Translations under genes and position numbers: made by a program
DNA from: Xanthobacter oligotrophicus
GTDB lineage: Bacteria > Pseudomonadota > Alphaproteobacteria > Rhizobiales > Xanthobacteraceae
DNA: 59,956 nt
Direction of reading: 5' to 3'
Assembly: GCF_008364685.1 (NCBI RefSeq)
Contig: NZ_VTTL01000017.1
Coordinates: forward strand, 1-59,956
Shown here: piece after piece, positions 44,665-54,737 of the stretch
Numbering within the stretch: position 1 is the stretch's first letter
Layout of the letters: each line of letters begins with the position of its first letter
The notes under the pieces: generated by a model
Told to the model about the DNA's origin: nothing
Seen by the model: only the letters and a program-made list of their open reading frames with translations
Database searches by the model: none

Positions 44665-45384
44665 TCAGGCGAGCGTGTCGACGAAGCGCACGAAACCGTC
44701 CAGCGGCTCGCGCTCGGTGTCGAAGCGGTTCTCCGGGGCGGCGGCGTCCGCGTATCCCAGCGCCATGCCACACACCACCATCTGCGTGTCCGGAATGGCG
44801 AGGCGCCGGGCGATGACCGCCCCATAGGCGTTGAAGGCGGCCTGCGGGCAGGTGTCCAGGCCGAAGCCGCGGGCGGCGATCATGATGTTCTGAAGGAACA
44901 TGCCGTAGTCGAGCCAGGAGCCGCGCTCCATGTCCCGGTCGATGGTGAAGACCAGCCCAACCGGCGCATCGAAGAACAGGAAGTTGCGGGCGTGCTGGCG
45001 GCGCATGCGCTCGCTGTCGCCCTTGGCGATGCCCAGCGTGCCGTAGAGGTCCCAGCCCACCTTGCGGCGGCGGCCAAGATAGGGCTCGCGCCATTGGCGG
45101 GGATAGTAGGCATATTCCTCCCGGCCCGGATCCCCGGCCAGCGACAGGGCGTGAAGCTCCCGCGTGAGGGCGGCGAGGGGCTCGCCCCGCAGCACCATCA
45201 CCTGCCACGGTTGGATGTTCGAGCCCGACGGCGCGCGGGCGCCGAGTTCCAGGATGCGGGCCAGGGTTTCGTCGGGCACCGGCGTCGGCAGGAAGGCGCG
45301 CACCGAGCGGCGCGAGCGGATGGCCTCCTCGGCGGTGCGCGCGGGGGCTTCAGAAGCAGCGGGAGGGGAAAGGGGCGCGTTCAT
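44665..45384 (-). CDS. Nitroreductase family flavoprotein
   Basis: The 239-residue protein has the FMN-binding SRRSVRAFLPTPVP near 24-37, APSGSNIQPWQVMVL near 52-66 and a C-terminal FGLDTCPQAAF region. It uses NAD(P)H to reduce nitroaromatics, quinones or enone-like compounds. Its ATG overlaps the regulator stop (ATGA). In a CoA-ester operon it might reduce a conjugated intermediate. Confidence 0.85.
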   Translation of the reverse strand: MNAPLSPPAASEAPARTAEEAIRSRRSVRAFLPTPVPDETLARILELGARAPSGSNIQPWQVMVLRGEPLAALTRELHALSLAGDPGREEYAYYPRQWREPYLGRRRKVGWDLYGTLGIAKGDSERMRRQHARNFLFFDAPVGLVFTIDRDMERGSWLDYGMFLQNIMIAARGFGLDTCPQAAFNAYGAVIARRLAIPDTQMVVCGMALGYADAAAPENRFDTEREPLDGFVRFVDTLA

Positions 45385-46118
45385 TTTCCGGGCATGTCCA
45401 CGGGGGTTGCCATGTCGAGATTTGCAAGCTCGTAGCCGCGTTTGAAATCGAGGATGTGCTTCTCCATCCACTCCCGGGCGCGCTTCTCGTCATGGTCGCG
45501 GATGGCGGCGTAGATGGCCTCGTGGGCCACCAGCAGTCGCTCGCCGGCATTGAGGCGCGACATCACCTTCAGGAAGGGTGGGTAGAACAGCTCGGAGATT
45601 GGCATGCGCGCCATCTGGATGGCGCGGTTGCGGGTGGCGCGGGCGACCAGATCGTGGAACTCGATGTCCAGTTCGGTGAGGCTGGTGGAATCTTTCAGCG
45701 CCTTGCGCGTGGCTTCCAGGTTCCGCTCCAGATCCTGCACATCCTCGGCATCGCTGCGGTGGGCGGCGGAGGCGGCTGCCGCCGGCTCGAGGGCGTACAT
45801 GGCCTCCCACAATTCCTCGAACGTCACCTGGTGCAGCACCATGGCGGCGGTGAGGCGCTTGGAGATGTCGCCGGAATGGGGGATGGAGGCGTAGAGTTTC
45901 TTGCGCCCCGCCTCGCGCTTGACGAAGCCGTTCTGCTCCAGCACGCGAATGGCCTCGCGGATGGTGGAGCGGTTGACGCCCAGCTTCTCCGCGAGCCCGG
46001 CCTCGGAGGGCAGCAAATCCCCCGGCGCGATCTCGCCCGAAAGGATCTTGTCCTCGATGGTGCGGGCCACGAGGCGGAAGGCGGGCTCCACCAGCACCGG
46101 GTCAAGCGCGAGCGACAT
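45381..46118 (-). CDS. GntR-family regulator, FCD (FadR/VanR-like) subgroup
   Basis: The 245-residue protein has an N-terminal winged HTH (KILSGEIAPGDLLPSEAGLA, then EKLGVNRSTIREAIRVLEQ) and an FCD effector domain with FHDLVARATRN and VAHEAIYAAIRDHDEKRAR, whose Asp/His residues usually bind metal. GAGAGGACG precedes the ATG. It overlaps the ligase gene by 17 bp inside the operon. It probably represses this operon and the facing importer, responding to a CoA ester or organic acid. Confidence 0.9.
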   Translation of the reverse strand: MSLALDPVLVEPAFRLVARTIEDKILSGEIAPGDLLPSEAGLAEKLGVNRSTIREAIRVLEQNGFVKREAGRKKLYASIPHSGDISKRLTAAMVLHQVTFEELWEAMYALEPAAAASAAHRSDAEDVQDLERNLEATRKALKDSTSLTELDIEFHDLVARATRNRAIQMARMPISELFYPPFLKVMSRLNAGERLLVAHEAIYAAIRDHDEKRAREWMEKHILDFKRGYELANLDMATPVDMPGK

Positions 46119-47745
46119 CTGGGACCGTCCTCTCGGCCGCGCGGGCCTTCTCCAAATCGCGCAGCACCTTGCGTTGCACCTTCCCGGTCATGGTCTTCGG
46201 CAACTCGTCGATGAAGGCGATGGCGCGGGGATATTTGTAGGGAGCGGTGACACGCTTCACGTGATCCTGCAAGGCGGCCACCAAAGCGGCATCCCCGACG
46301 AAGCCGGCGCGCAGCACCACGAAGGCCTTCACGATCTCGCCCCGCTCGTCGTGGGGGGCGGCGACCGCAGCGCATTCCTGCACCGCCGGATGGTCGAGCA
46401 AAGCATTCTCCACCTCCGAGGGGCCGATGCGGTAGCCGGCCGAGTTGATCACGTCGTCGTTGCGGCCGCGATGGTAGAAATAGCCGTCCGCATCCACCAT
46501 GCCGAGGTCGCCGGTGACGAACCAGCGGCCCTCCGGCCCCTCCACATAGGCGCTCGCGGTGCGCTCGGGGTCGTCGAGATAGCCCAGCATCATCTGCGGG
46601 TTCGGGGCGAGAAGGGCGATGTCCCCCTCCGCCCCCGGGGGCAGGCGGCGGCCCGTGTCGTCGATGATGGCGAGGTCGAGCCCCGGCAGCGGCTTGCCCA
46701 TGGAGCCCTCCCGCGTCGGTACGCAGGGATAGTTGAGCAGCGTCATCAGCGTCTCGGTCTGGCCGTAGGCTTCGAGGATGGGGATGCCGGTAGCCTTCTG
46801 CCAGCGCGCCGCCACCGCCGGGTTCAGCGTCTCGCCGGAGGAGACAGTGTGGCGCAGGCGCGAGAGGTCGTGCTCGGCGACACCAGCATCCACCACGCGG
46901 AACAGCTCCGTTCCGGGTGCGCAATAGACTGTGACACCGTATTTTTCGAGCAGGCGCAGGCGCTGCTTCGGGTCGAACGGCCCGTCATAAAAGAAGCTCG
47001 CGGCGCCACAGCTCCATGGCCCGAACAGGATGGAGGTGCCGGCCTTGCTCCAGCCGGTGTCGGCGGTGCACCAGATGGTGTCCCCTCGCCGGAGGTCCAG
47101 CCAATGGATGGCCGAGCCGCGCCACGCATAGAGGCCTCTGGCGGCATGGAGCACGCCCTTCGGCTGACCGGTGGAGCCGGAGGTGTAATAGAGGACGGCC
47201 GGATCGTCCGCCGCCACCTCCACCGGCGCGAAGGCCTCGTCTCCCGCCGCCAGCGCCTCCGCCAGCGGCTCGAAGCCCGGCGCGTCGCCGAGCGCGAGCC
47301 GCACCGGCACCTCGCCCATCACGTCCGCGAACTTCTCCGCATGCTCCGCGCGGGCGGCGACGGCGCGCACTCCCGCATGGCGCACGCGATAGGCGATGTC
47401 CTTGGCGGTGAGCATCTCGATGCAGGGAATGGGTACCGCCCCGAGCTTCAGGCAGCCGACCATGGCCACCTGCCATTCGGGGATGCGCGGCAGCATCACC
47501 AGCACCCGGTCGCCCTTCCTCACCCCCCGCGCCGCCAACGCCGAGGCGAAGCGGGCGGTGAGGCGCGCCATGTCGGAGAAGGAGAAGCGCCGCTCTTCCC
47601 CCGCCGCATTGGCCCAGATGAGGGCGGGGCCGTCCGCCGTGCACGCGAGATGGTCCACCACGTCGGCGGCGAAATTGAAGGTCTCCGGCACCTGCCAGCG
47701 GAAGGTGCGGGCCGTCGCGGCATAGTCGGTCATGTTGGGGGCCAT
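46102..47745 (-). CDS. Medium-chain acyl-CoA synthetase-like AMP-dependent ligase
   Basis: The 547-residue ANL enzyme has YYTSGSTGQPKGVLH near 185-200, a YGQTE motif near 325 and the terminal LPKTMTGKVQRKVLRDLE with the adenylation lysine near 520. FNFAADVVDHLA at the N-terminus is typical of medium-chain/benzoate-like ligases (ACSM type). GGGAGGAAACC precedes ATG 47745. It would activate the imported acid. It shares the operon with a CoA-transferase that could do the same job with a different donor. Confidence 0.87.
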   Translation of the reverse strand: MAPNMTDYAATARTFRWQVPETFNFAADVVDHLACTADGPALIWANAAGEERRFSFSDMARLTARFASALAARGVRKGDRVLVMLPRIPEWQVAMVGCLKLGAVPIPCIEMLTAKDIAYRVRHAGVRAVAARAEHAEKFADVMGEVPVRLALGDAPGFEPLAEALAAGDEAFAPVEVAADDPAVLYYTSGSTGQPKGVLHAARGLYAWRGSAIHWLDLRRGDTIWCTADTGWSKAGTSILFGPWSCGAASFFYDGPFDPKQRLRLLEKYGVTVYCAPGTELFRVVDAGVAEHDLSRLRHTVSSGETLNPAVAARWQKATGIPILEAYGQTETLMTLLNYPCVPTREGSMGKPLPGLDLAIIDDTGRRLPPGAEGDIALLAPNPQMMLGYLDDPERTASAYVEGPEGRWFVTGDLGMVDADGYFYHRGRNDDVINSAGYRIGPSEVENALLDHPAVQECAAVAAPHDERGEIVKAFVVLRAGFVGDAALVAALQDHVKRVTAPYKYPRAIAFIDELPKTMTGKVQRKVLRDLEKARAAERTVPDVARA

Positions 47746-47792
47746 GGTTTCCTCCCGGAGCATTGCGCTCTCTTGCTTTCAGATCATTTGGC

Positions 47793-49010
47793 TCAGATTA
47801 CCTTGCCGGCCTTCAGCGCGGCGATGTCGTCTTCGCCGTAGCCGAGGCCCGCGAGAACCGCGCCCGTGTGCTCGCCGAGCAGCGGTGGCGGCGAACGCAG
47901 GGTGCAAGGCGTGCCGGAATATTTTACCGGAAAGCCGAGCTGGGGAATGGTGCCCTCCACCGCGTGCTCCATGGAGAGCAGCATCTGCCGGTGCTGCGCA
48001 TGGGGATCGGCGAACGCCTCTTCCATGGAGAAGACCGGGCCGAAGGGGATATCGGAGGCTTCCAGCTCCGCCACCCATGCATCGCGCGGCTTCTGCGCGA
48101 AGAGGTCGGCGAGGATCTGCTTCTGCGCAACCTCCCGCTCGCCCTGCGGCCATTGCTCGCCCTTCAGCTCGCCGAGGTCCACGGCATCGCAGAAGCGGTG
48201 CCAGAAATGCGGCTCGATGAGGCCCAGCGCCACGTATTTCCCGTCGGCGCACGCATAGACGTTGTAGCAGGGCGCCTGGCCGATGAAGGGACGCTCGCCA
48301 CCCTTCGGCTCGATGCCGGCGAACAGGTGGTCCGCGCCGTGGAGCGCCAGCCAGGAGATGGCACCATCGTGCATGGACACGTCCACAAACTGGCCCCGGC
48401 CCGTGGTCGCCCGCGACAGCAGCGCGGCGAGGATGCCCGTGGAGGCCATGAGCGAGCCGCCGCCCACATCGGCAATGGACAGGCCCGGTACGATGGGGCC
48501 TTCCCCCGCCTTGCCGAACAATTGCAGCGCGCCGGCCTCGGCGAGGTAGTTGAGATCGTGGCCCGGCTTCAGCCGGCTCGGCCCATCCTGCCCGTAGCCG
48601 GAGATGGCGCAATAGACGAGCCGCGGGTTGAGGGCGGACAGGGTCTCATAGCCGAGGCCGAGGCGGTCCATGACGCCCGGCCGGAAGCCCTCCAGCAGAA
48701 CGTCGGCCTCCTCCACCAGCTTGAGGAGGATGGCGCGGCCTTCCTCGGCCTTCAGATTGAGCGTCAGGCTCCGCTTGTTGCGGTTGAGCAGCAGGAAGGA
48801 GCCGGATTCCGCCCGGTTCAGCGGCGGGAAGGTGCGGTTGTAGTCGCCGCCCTCGGGCTGCTCGATCTTGAGCACGTCGGCGCCGAGGTCCGCAAGCATC
48901 AGCGAGCAGAAGGCGCCGGGCAGGAGGCGGGTGAGGTCCAGCACCTTCAGGCCGGCGAGGGCCAGGGGGGCGGCGGTGGGAGGGGTGGCAGTGGGTGTGA
49001 GCGCGTTCAT
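47793..49010 (-). CDS. Class III CoA-transferase (CaiB/BaiF family)
   Basis: The 405-residue protein has GLKVLDLTRLLPGAFCSLML near 20-39, ADLGADVLKIEQPEGGDYN, NRNKRSLTLNLK and a catalytic-Asp-type PGHDLNYLAEAGAL near 149-163. DVSMHDGAISWLA follows near 215. AMACR/alpha-methylacyl-CoA racemase-like members share the GADVLKIE/DxxR region, so racemisation of a 2-methylacyl-CoA is an alternative. The start is separated from the SDR stop by 13 bp. Confidence 0.83.
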   Translation of the reverse strand: MNALTPTATPPTAAPLALAGLKVLDLTRLLPGAFCSLMLADLGADVLKIEQPEGGDYNRTFPPLNRAESGSFLLLNRNKRSLTLNLKAEEGRAILLKLVEEADVLLEGFRPGVMDRLGLGYETLSALNPRLVYCAISGYGQDGPSRLKPGHDLNYLAEAGALQLFGKAGEGPIVPGLSIADVGGGSLMASTGILAALLSRATTGRGQFVDVSMHDGAISWLALHGADHLFAGIEPKGGERPFIGQAPCYNVYACADGKYVALGLIEPHFWHRFCDAVDLGELKGEQWPQGEREVAQKQILADLFAQKPRDAWVAELEASDIPFGPVFSMEEAFADPHAQHRQMLLSMEHAVEGTIPQLGFPVKYSGTPCTLRSPPPLLGEHTGAVLAGLGYGEDDIAALKAGKVI

Positions 49011-49023
49011 GGGATATCCGGGA

Positions 49024-49817
49024 TCAGGCGGCGGTCCAGCCGCCGTCCACCGCCAGCGAGGCGCCGGTGATGTAGGAGGCCGCGGGCGAGGTGAGGAACA
49101 GGCAGGCGCCGACCAGCTCCTGCGGGTGGCCGAAGCGGCCCATGGGGGTGCGGGCGGTGACGCGCTCGGCGAGCTTGGGGTTGTGGCGCAGGCCTTCGGT
49201 GAGGTCGGTCTCGAAATAGCCGGGGCCGACGGCATTCACCCGCACGCCCTTCTTCGCCCATTCAAGGGCGAGCTGGCGGGTCATCAGCTCCACTCCGCCC
49301 TTGGCGGCGCAATAGGCGGTGGTCCTGGCAAGGCCCACCCGCCCCGCCACGGAGGTGACGTTGACGATGGCGCCTTCGCCCTGCGCCAGCATCACCCGGC
49401 CGGCGGCGCGGGCGGCGAGGAAGACACCGGTGAGGTTGGTGTCCACGACCGCCCGCCATTCGTCGAGGCTGGTGTCCTCGGCGGCCTTGTACCAGGGATT
49501 GATGCCGGCATTGTTGACCAGGGCGTCGATGCGGCCATGGCGCTCCACCACCGCGCGGCACAGGGCGTCCACGTCCTCCTCGCGGGACACATCGGCGGCG
49601 AAGCCTTCCGCCGTGCCGCCCTGCGCGGCGATGGCGGCGGCGGCCTCCTCGACGGTTGCGGCGGTACGGCCGGTGAGCACCACATGGGCGCCGGCGGCGG
49701 CGAAGCCCTCCGAGATGGCGCGGCCGAGGCCCCGCCCTCCGCCGGTGACGATGACGATCTTGCCCTGAAGGCCGGCGACGGGCGGCGCGGCGCCGGGCAT
49801 GGCGATAGCGATGCTCA

Positions 49818-49818
<1 letters not shown>
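49024..49818 (-). CDS. Short-chain dehydrogenase/reductase
   Basis: The 264-residue SDR has TGGGRGLG near 26-33, NNAGINPW near 103-110, VTSVAGRVGLARTTAYCAAK with Tyr and Lys near 157-161, and a C-terminal GASLAVDGGW. It resembles gluconate 5-dehydrogenase/FabG enzymes. Its ATG overlaps the acyl-CoA dehydrogenase stop (TGATG). By analogy with LvaD it may interconvert a 4-oxo- and a 4-hydroxyacyl-CoA. Confidence 0.85.
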
Positions 49819-51023
<1,205 letters not shown>

Positions 51024-51034
51024 GGGGCGTCGCC

Positions 51035-52198
51035 TCAGAATGTCTTGTCGTTGACGATGTCGAGGGTGAAATCGAACAGCGCTTCGGCGAGCCGGCCGAA
51101 GCCGGCATAGCGCGTGTCCGCCGTCTCGCCGGCGAGGTGCCGGGCGTGGAGCTGGTGGAACACCACGCCGAGCTTCAGCATGGTGAGCACCCGGTAGGGC
51201 TTGAGCTGCCTGAGGTCCCGCCCCGTGGCGCGGGCGTAGGCCTGTGCCGCCTCCGCGCGGGTCAGGAAGCCGGGATGGGCCGTGGGCATCTGCGCCAGCT
51301 GGTGCATGCACGGCGGATCGTCCGGCTCGGTCCAGTAGCTGAGCAGGGTCGCGAGGTCGAACAGCGGGTCGCCGCGCGTGCCCATGTCCCAGTCCACCAC
51401 GGCGACGGGCGCGCGGGTCGCGGGATCGAGCAGAACATTGTCCAGCTTGAAGTCGTTGTGCAGCAATGTCGGCGCGGCTGCATCCGCCACCTCGGCGGCG
51501 GCGAGCCATGCGGCCACGGTGCGGGCGGCAGGTGAGAGCGCCCCCTTCGCCACCCGCTCGGCGCGGCCGATCCAGCCCGCGGCGGTCCGGGCAAAGAAGC
51601 CGGCGGGCCGACCGAGCGTGTCGAGGCTCACTCGTTTGGGGTCCACCGCATGGATGGCCGCAAGCGTCTCCACCAGCAGGCGCGAGACGTCGGCGCCCGT
51701 CTCCGTCGTGGCGGGGAAGGGGGCAAGGCTGTCGCCACGCAAGGCAATGCCATTGCGGAATTCGAGGAGCTGGAACGGCGCGCCGGCGACCCCGGCATCG
51801 GCGCACAGATGCAGGCTGCGCGGCGCCAGCGGCAGCTGCCGCCAGAGGTTGGAGAGGATGCGGTGCTCGCGCGCCATGTCGTGGGCGCCGGGGGGGAGGG
51901 GGCCGTCTGGAGGGCGCCGAAGCACCGCCCAGCCCCCGTCCACTCGGACAAGGAAGTTGAGGTTGGCCAGCCCGCCCGCGAACTGGCGCGGCGCGAAGGC
52001 GCGATCCAGCGTGATGCCGTGGTCCGCGAGGTGGATTGCAACCGCATCCCAGTCCAGCACCCGGCTCTCCGCACGGCTGCGCAGGGCAACGCCCGGAGGT
52101 GGCGACAAGGCCTGCCGCCCAAGGGCCACGGCCGACGCGTCGCCATCTTCCGGAGACGGCGAGGGGAGACCTTGAGGCATGCGTTCGGCTTCGACCAT
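51035..52198 (-). CDS. APH-family phosphotransferase (ACAD10/11- or LvaA-like kinase)
   Basis: The 387-residue kinase-like protein has FAGGLANLNFLVRV near 73-86 (glycine-rich loop), the catalytic Brenner motif LLHNDFKLDNVLLD near 245-258 and VVDWDMGTRGDPLFDLATLL near 268-287 (metal-binding DWD). In ACAD11 an equivalent domain is fused ahead of the acyl-CoA dehydrogenase in this order; in the P. putida levulinate pathway LvaA of this family phosphorylates 4-hydroxyacyl-CoA. A similar role here is inference. ATG 52198 is the first gene of the operon and faces the importer at 52449. Confidence 0.87.
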   Translation of the reverse strand: MVEAERMPQGLPSPSPEDGDASAVALGRQALSPPPGVALRSRAESRVLDWDAVAIHLADHGITLDRAFAPRQFAGGLANLNFLVRVDGGWAVLRRPPDGPLPPGAHDMAREHRILSNLWRQLPLAPRSLHLCADAGVAGAPFQLLEFRNGIALRGDSLAPFPATTETGADVSRLLVETLAAIHAVDPKRVSLDTLGRPAGFFARTAAGWIGRAERVAKGALSPAARTVAAWLAAAEVADAAAPTLLHNDFKLDNVLLDPATRAPVAVVDWDMGTRGDPLFDLATLLSYWTEPDDPPCMHQLAQMPTAHPGFLTRAEAAQAYARATGRDLRQLKPYRVLTMLKLGVVFHQLHARHLAGETADTRYAGFGRLAEALFDFTLDIVNDKTF

Positions 52199-52363
52199 GA
52201 GACACCGGGGTTCGGACGTTTTGTCGGGCTAAAATTGTCCGACTGAAATTAGTTGGTCAAGTGAAAATTCGTCGCCGCAACGCAGCGCGGATGACGTCAT
52301 ATTTCGATAAAATATAAAAAATATAACTATTTAATTCGAGATTTAGTGGTCGGCCACGGTCTA

Positions 52364-52422
52364 TTGACGATTCCGCATCCTTCGATTTATGGTCCGATCA
52401 TCATATCAAAAATGCCGGACCA
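52364..52422 (+). promoter_or_regulatory. Candidate promoter and operator of the second ABC importer
   Basis: TTGACG at 52364-52369 and TTTATG at 52386-52391, 16 bp apart, could be -35 and -10 elements. Directly after lies an inverted repeat, TGGTCCG at 52390-52396 and CGGACCA at 52416-52422, where a repressor would block transcription. The whole 250-bp divergent gap (52199-52448) is AT-rich with an A/T tract at about 52308-52332. The GntR regulator in the facing operon is the obvious candidate protein. Confidence 0.4.
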
Positions 52423-52448
52423 AATACCGGCCTCGGGAGGAAGCGCCA

Positions 52449-53828
52449 ATGTCTCGAAGCCCTGGCACGCGTCGCGTGCCGACCCTTGCGTTCGCCTGTG
52501 CCCTCGGCGTCGCAGCCTTCACCGCGGCAGCATCCCTGCCCGCCGTGGCCCAGTCGCCGACCCCCGGCGCAGGCAAGGCGATGGAGCAGTTCGTGCCCAT
52601 CGCCATCTACCGCACCGGCCCCTACGCGCCGGGCGGCTCGGGCATCTATGGTGCCTATGCGGACTATCTGGCGCTGGTGAACGCCCGCGACGGCGGGGTG
52701 AACGGCGTGAAGCTCGTCTATGAGGAGTGCGAGACCGGCTACCAGCCCGACCGCATGATCGAGTGCTACGAGCGCCAGAAGGGGAAGGGGCCCACTGGGG
52801 CCGCGGCCTTCACGCCATCCGGCACGGGCGGCGTCTACGCTCTCATCGACCGCATGACGGCGGACAAGATCCCCTCCGTCACCATCGGCTACGGGCGCAC
52901 GGATTCCTCCGACGGGCGGGTGTTCCCCTATTTCTTCCCGCTCATCTCCAATTACTGGAGCGAGAACACCGCCACCATCCGCTACATCGCCGAGCGCGAG
53001 GGCGGGCTTGAAAAGCTGAAGGGCAAACGCATCGCCAACGTGGTGATGGATTTTGCCGCCGGCCGCGAGACCCAGGCCATCCTTGACGCCCAGGCCAAGC
53101 GCTACGGCTTCGAGGTGACCACCTTCCCCATCACCCCACCGGGGCTGGACCAGCGCGCCGTGTGGCTACAGGTGCGCCAGTATCGCCCCGACTGGGTGCT
53201 GTTCCGCGGCTGGGGTGCGGCCACCCCCACGGGCATCAAGGAGGTCGCCCGCGCCGGCATCGCCCGCGATCGCATCATCGGCTGGTGGTGGTCCGGATCG
53301 GAGGAGGACGTGACGCCCGCGGGCGACGCGGCCAAGGGCTTCATCACCGCCCAGTTCCACGCCACCGGGCCGAACTATCCGGTGTTCGAGGACATCAAGA
53401 AGTACGTCTACGCCAAGGGCGCCGGCAACGTGGAGGAGAACCGCATCGGCTCCGTCTACTACGTGCGCGGTGTGCTCCACGGCGTCGCCGTGACCGAGGC
53501 CATGCGCACCGCCATGGCGAAGTTCGGCAACCGCCCGCTCACCGGCGACGAGGTGCGCTGGGGCCTCGAGCATCTGGTGATGACCAGCGAGCGCATCAAG
53601 GAACTGGGCCTTGAAGGCCTGATGCCGGAGATCAAGGTCACCTGTGCCGACCACGAGGGCGACGGCGCCATCCGCTTCCAGCAGTGGGACGGCGCCAAAT
53701 GGACGATGATCTCCGACTGGATCAAGTCGGACCAGTCCATGGTCCGTCCGCTGATCGAGGCCTCGGCGGCCCAGTTCGCCAAGGAAAAGGGCATCACGGC
53801 GCGCGACTGCGCCGGGGAGACGAACTGA
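52449..53828 (+). CDS. Second Liv-type importer, substrate-binding protein
   Basis: From ATG 52449 (GGGAGGAAG upstream) the protein has 459 residues. A signal peptide (VAAFTAAASLPAVAQ) ends near 35. A type I binding fold follows with VPIAIYRTGPYAPGGSGIYG and LVNARDGGVNGVKLVYEECE near 75-95. It is larger than the first importer's binding protein (379) and belongs to the subgroup found beside AMP-binding genes in proteobacterial aromatic/fatty acid clusters. It begins the transport operon; the ATPase gene follows after 100 bp. Confidence 0.9.
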   Translation: MSRSPGTRRVPTLAFACALGVAAFTAAASLPAVAQSPTPGAGKAMEQFVPIAIYRTGPYAPGGSGIYGAYADYLALVNARDGGVNGVKLVYEECETGYQPDRMIECYERQKGKGPTGAAAFTPSGTGGVYALIDRMTADKIPSVTIGYGRTDSSDGRVFPYFFPLISNYWSENTATIRYIAEREGGLEKLKGKRIANVVMDFAAGRETQAILDAQAKRYGFEVTTFPITPPGLDQRAVWLQVRQYRPDWVLFRGWGAATPTGIKEVARAGIARDRIIGWWWSGSEEDVTPAGDAAKGFITAQFHATGPNYPVFEDIKKYVYAKGAGNVEENRIGSVYYVRGVLHGVAVTEAMRTAMAKFGNRPLTGDEVRWGLEHLVMTSERIKELGLEGLMPEIKVTCADHEGDGAIRFQQWDGAKWTMISDWIKSDQSMVRPLIEASAAQFAKEKGITARDCAGETN

Positions 53829-53928
53829 GCCCGTCTGCTCCACCCACCACCCCGCCACACGAACCGACGCGCCGGAGCGCGGGCTTTGCCCGCCCCGGTG
53901 CCGGAACCATCCCAGGGAGAGGCACGCC

Positions 53929-54732
53929 ATGAGCGAGCAAGGCCCCTTGCTGTCCATCGCCGGCATCGAGGTGATGTATTCCCGTCTGGCGCTCGTCCTG
54001 CGGGGCCTGTCGCTCAGCGTGCCGAGGGGCGGCATCGTCGCCCTGCTGGGCGCCAACGGGGCGGGCAAGACCACCACCATGAAGGCGGTGGCCAACCTCT
54101 TGCGCTCCGAGCGGGGCGAGGTGACGCGTGGCGCCATCCATTATGACGGCGCGCGCATCGACGGGCTCGACGCTTCCGACCTTGCCCGGCGCGGCCTCTC
54201 GCTGGTGATGGAGGGCCGGCACGCCTTCGGCACCCTGTCGGTGGAGGACAATCTGAAGGTCGGCGCCTTCTCCCGCCGCGACCGTGGCGTGGGCGACAGC
54301 CTCGACATGGTCTACCGCTACTTCCCCCGCCTGAAGGACCGTCGGCACCAGGCCGCCGGCCTCCTCTCCGGCGGCGAGCAGCAGATGTGCGTCATCGGCC
54401 GCGCCCTCATGGCCCGCCCGCGCATGATCCTGCTCGACGAACCCTCCATGGGCCTCGCGCCGCTGCTGGTGGAGGAGATCTTCTCCATCATGCGCCAGCT
54501 CAACGCGGACGAAGGCATGACCTTCCTCCTCGCCGAGCAGAACGCCTCCGTCGCCCTGCGCTACGCCACCTACGGCTATCTCGTGGAAAGCGGCCGCGTG
54601 GTGCGCGAGGGGCCGGCTGCGGCGCTCGCCGCCGATCCGGAAATCCGCGCCTCCTATCTCGGGCTCGATGCCTCCGCCGAGGCCGGCGGCGCGACCCTTG
54701 CCGCCCGTCGGCGCACGCGCTGGCTCTCCTGA
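53929..54732 (+). CDS. Second Liv-type importer, LivF-like ATPase
   Basis: The 267-residue ATPase has Walker A GANGAGKT near 43-50, signature LLSGGEQQMCVIGRAL near 145-160 and Walker B MILLDEPSMGL. GGGAGAGG precedes the ATG. The C-terminus has an extra ~20-residue tail (LAARRRTRWLS) beyond the normal end. It lies 5 bp before the fused ATPase gene. Confidence 0.9.
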   Translation: MSEQGPLLSIAGIEVMYSRLALVLRGLSLSVPRGGIVALLGANGAGKTTTMKAVANLLRSERGEVTRGAIHYDGARIDGLDASDLARRGLSLVMEGRHAFGTLSVEDNLKVGAFSRRDRGVGDSLDMVYRYFPRLKDRRHQAAGLLSGGEQQMCVIGRALMARPRMILLDEPSMGLAPLLVEEIFSIMRQLNADEGMTFLLAEQNASVALRYATYGYLVESGRVVREGPAAALAADPEIRASYLGLDASAEAGGATLAARRRTRWLS

Positions 54733-54737
54733 CCTCC

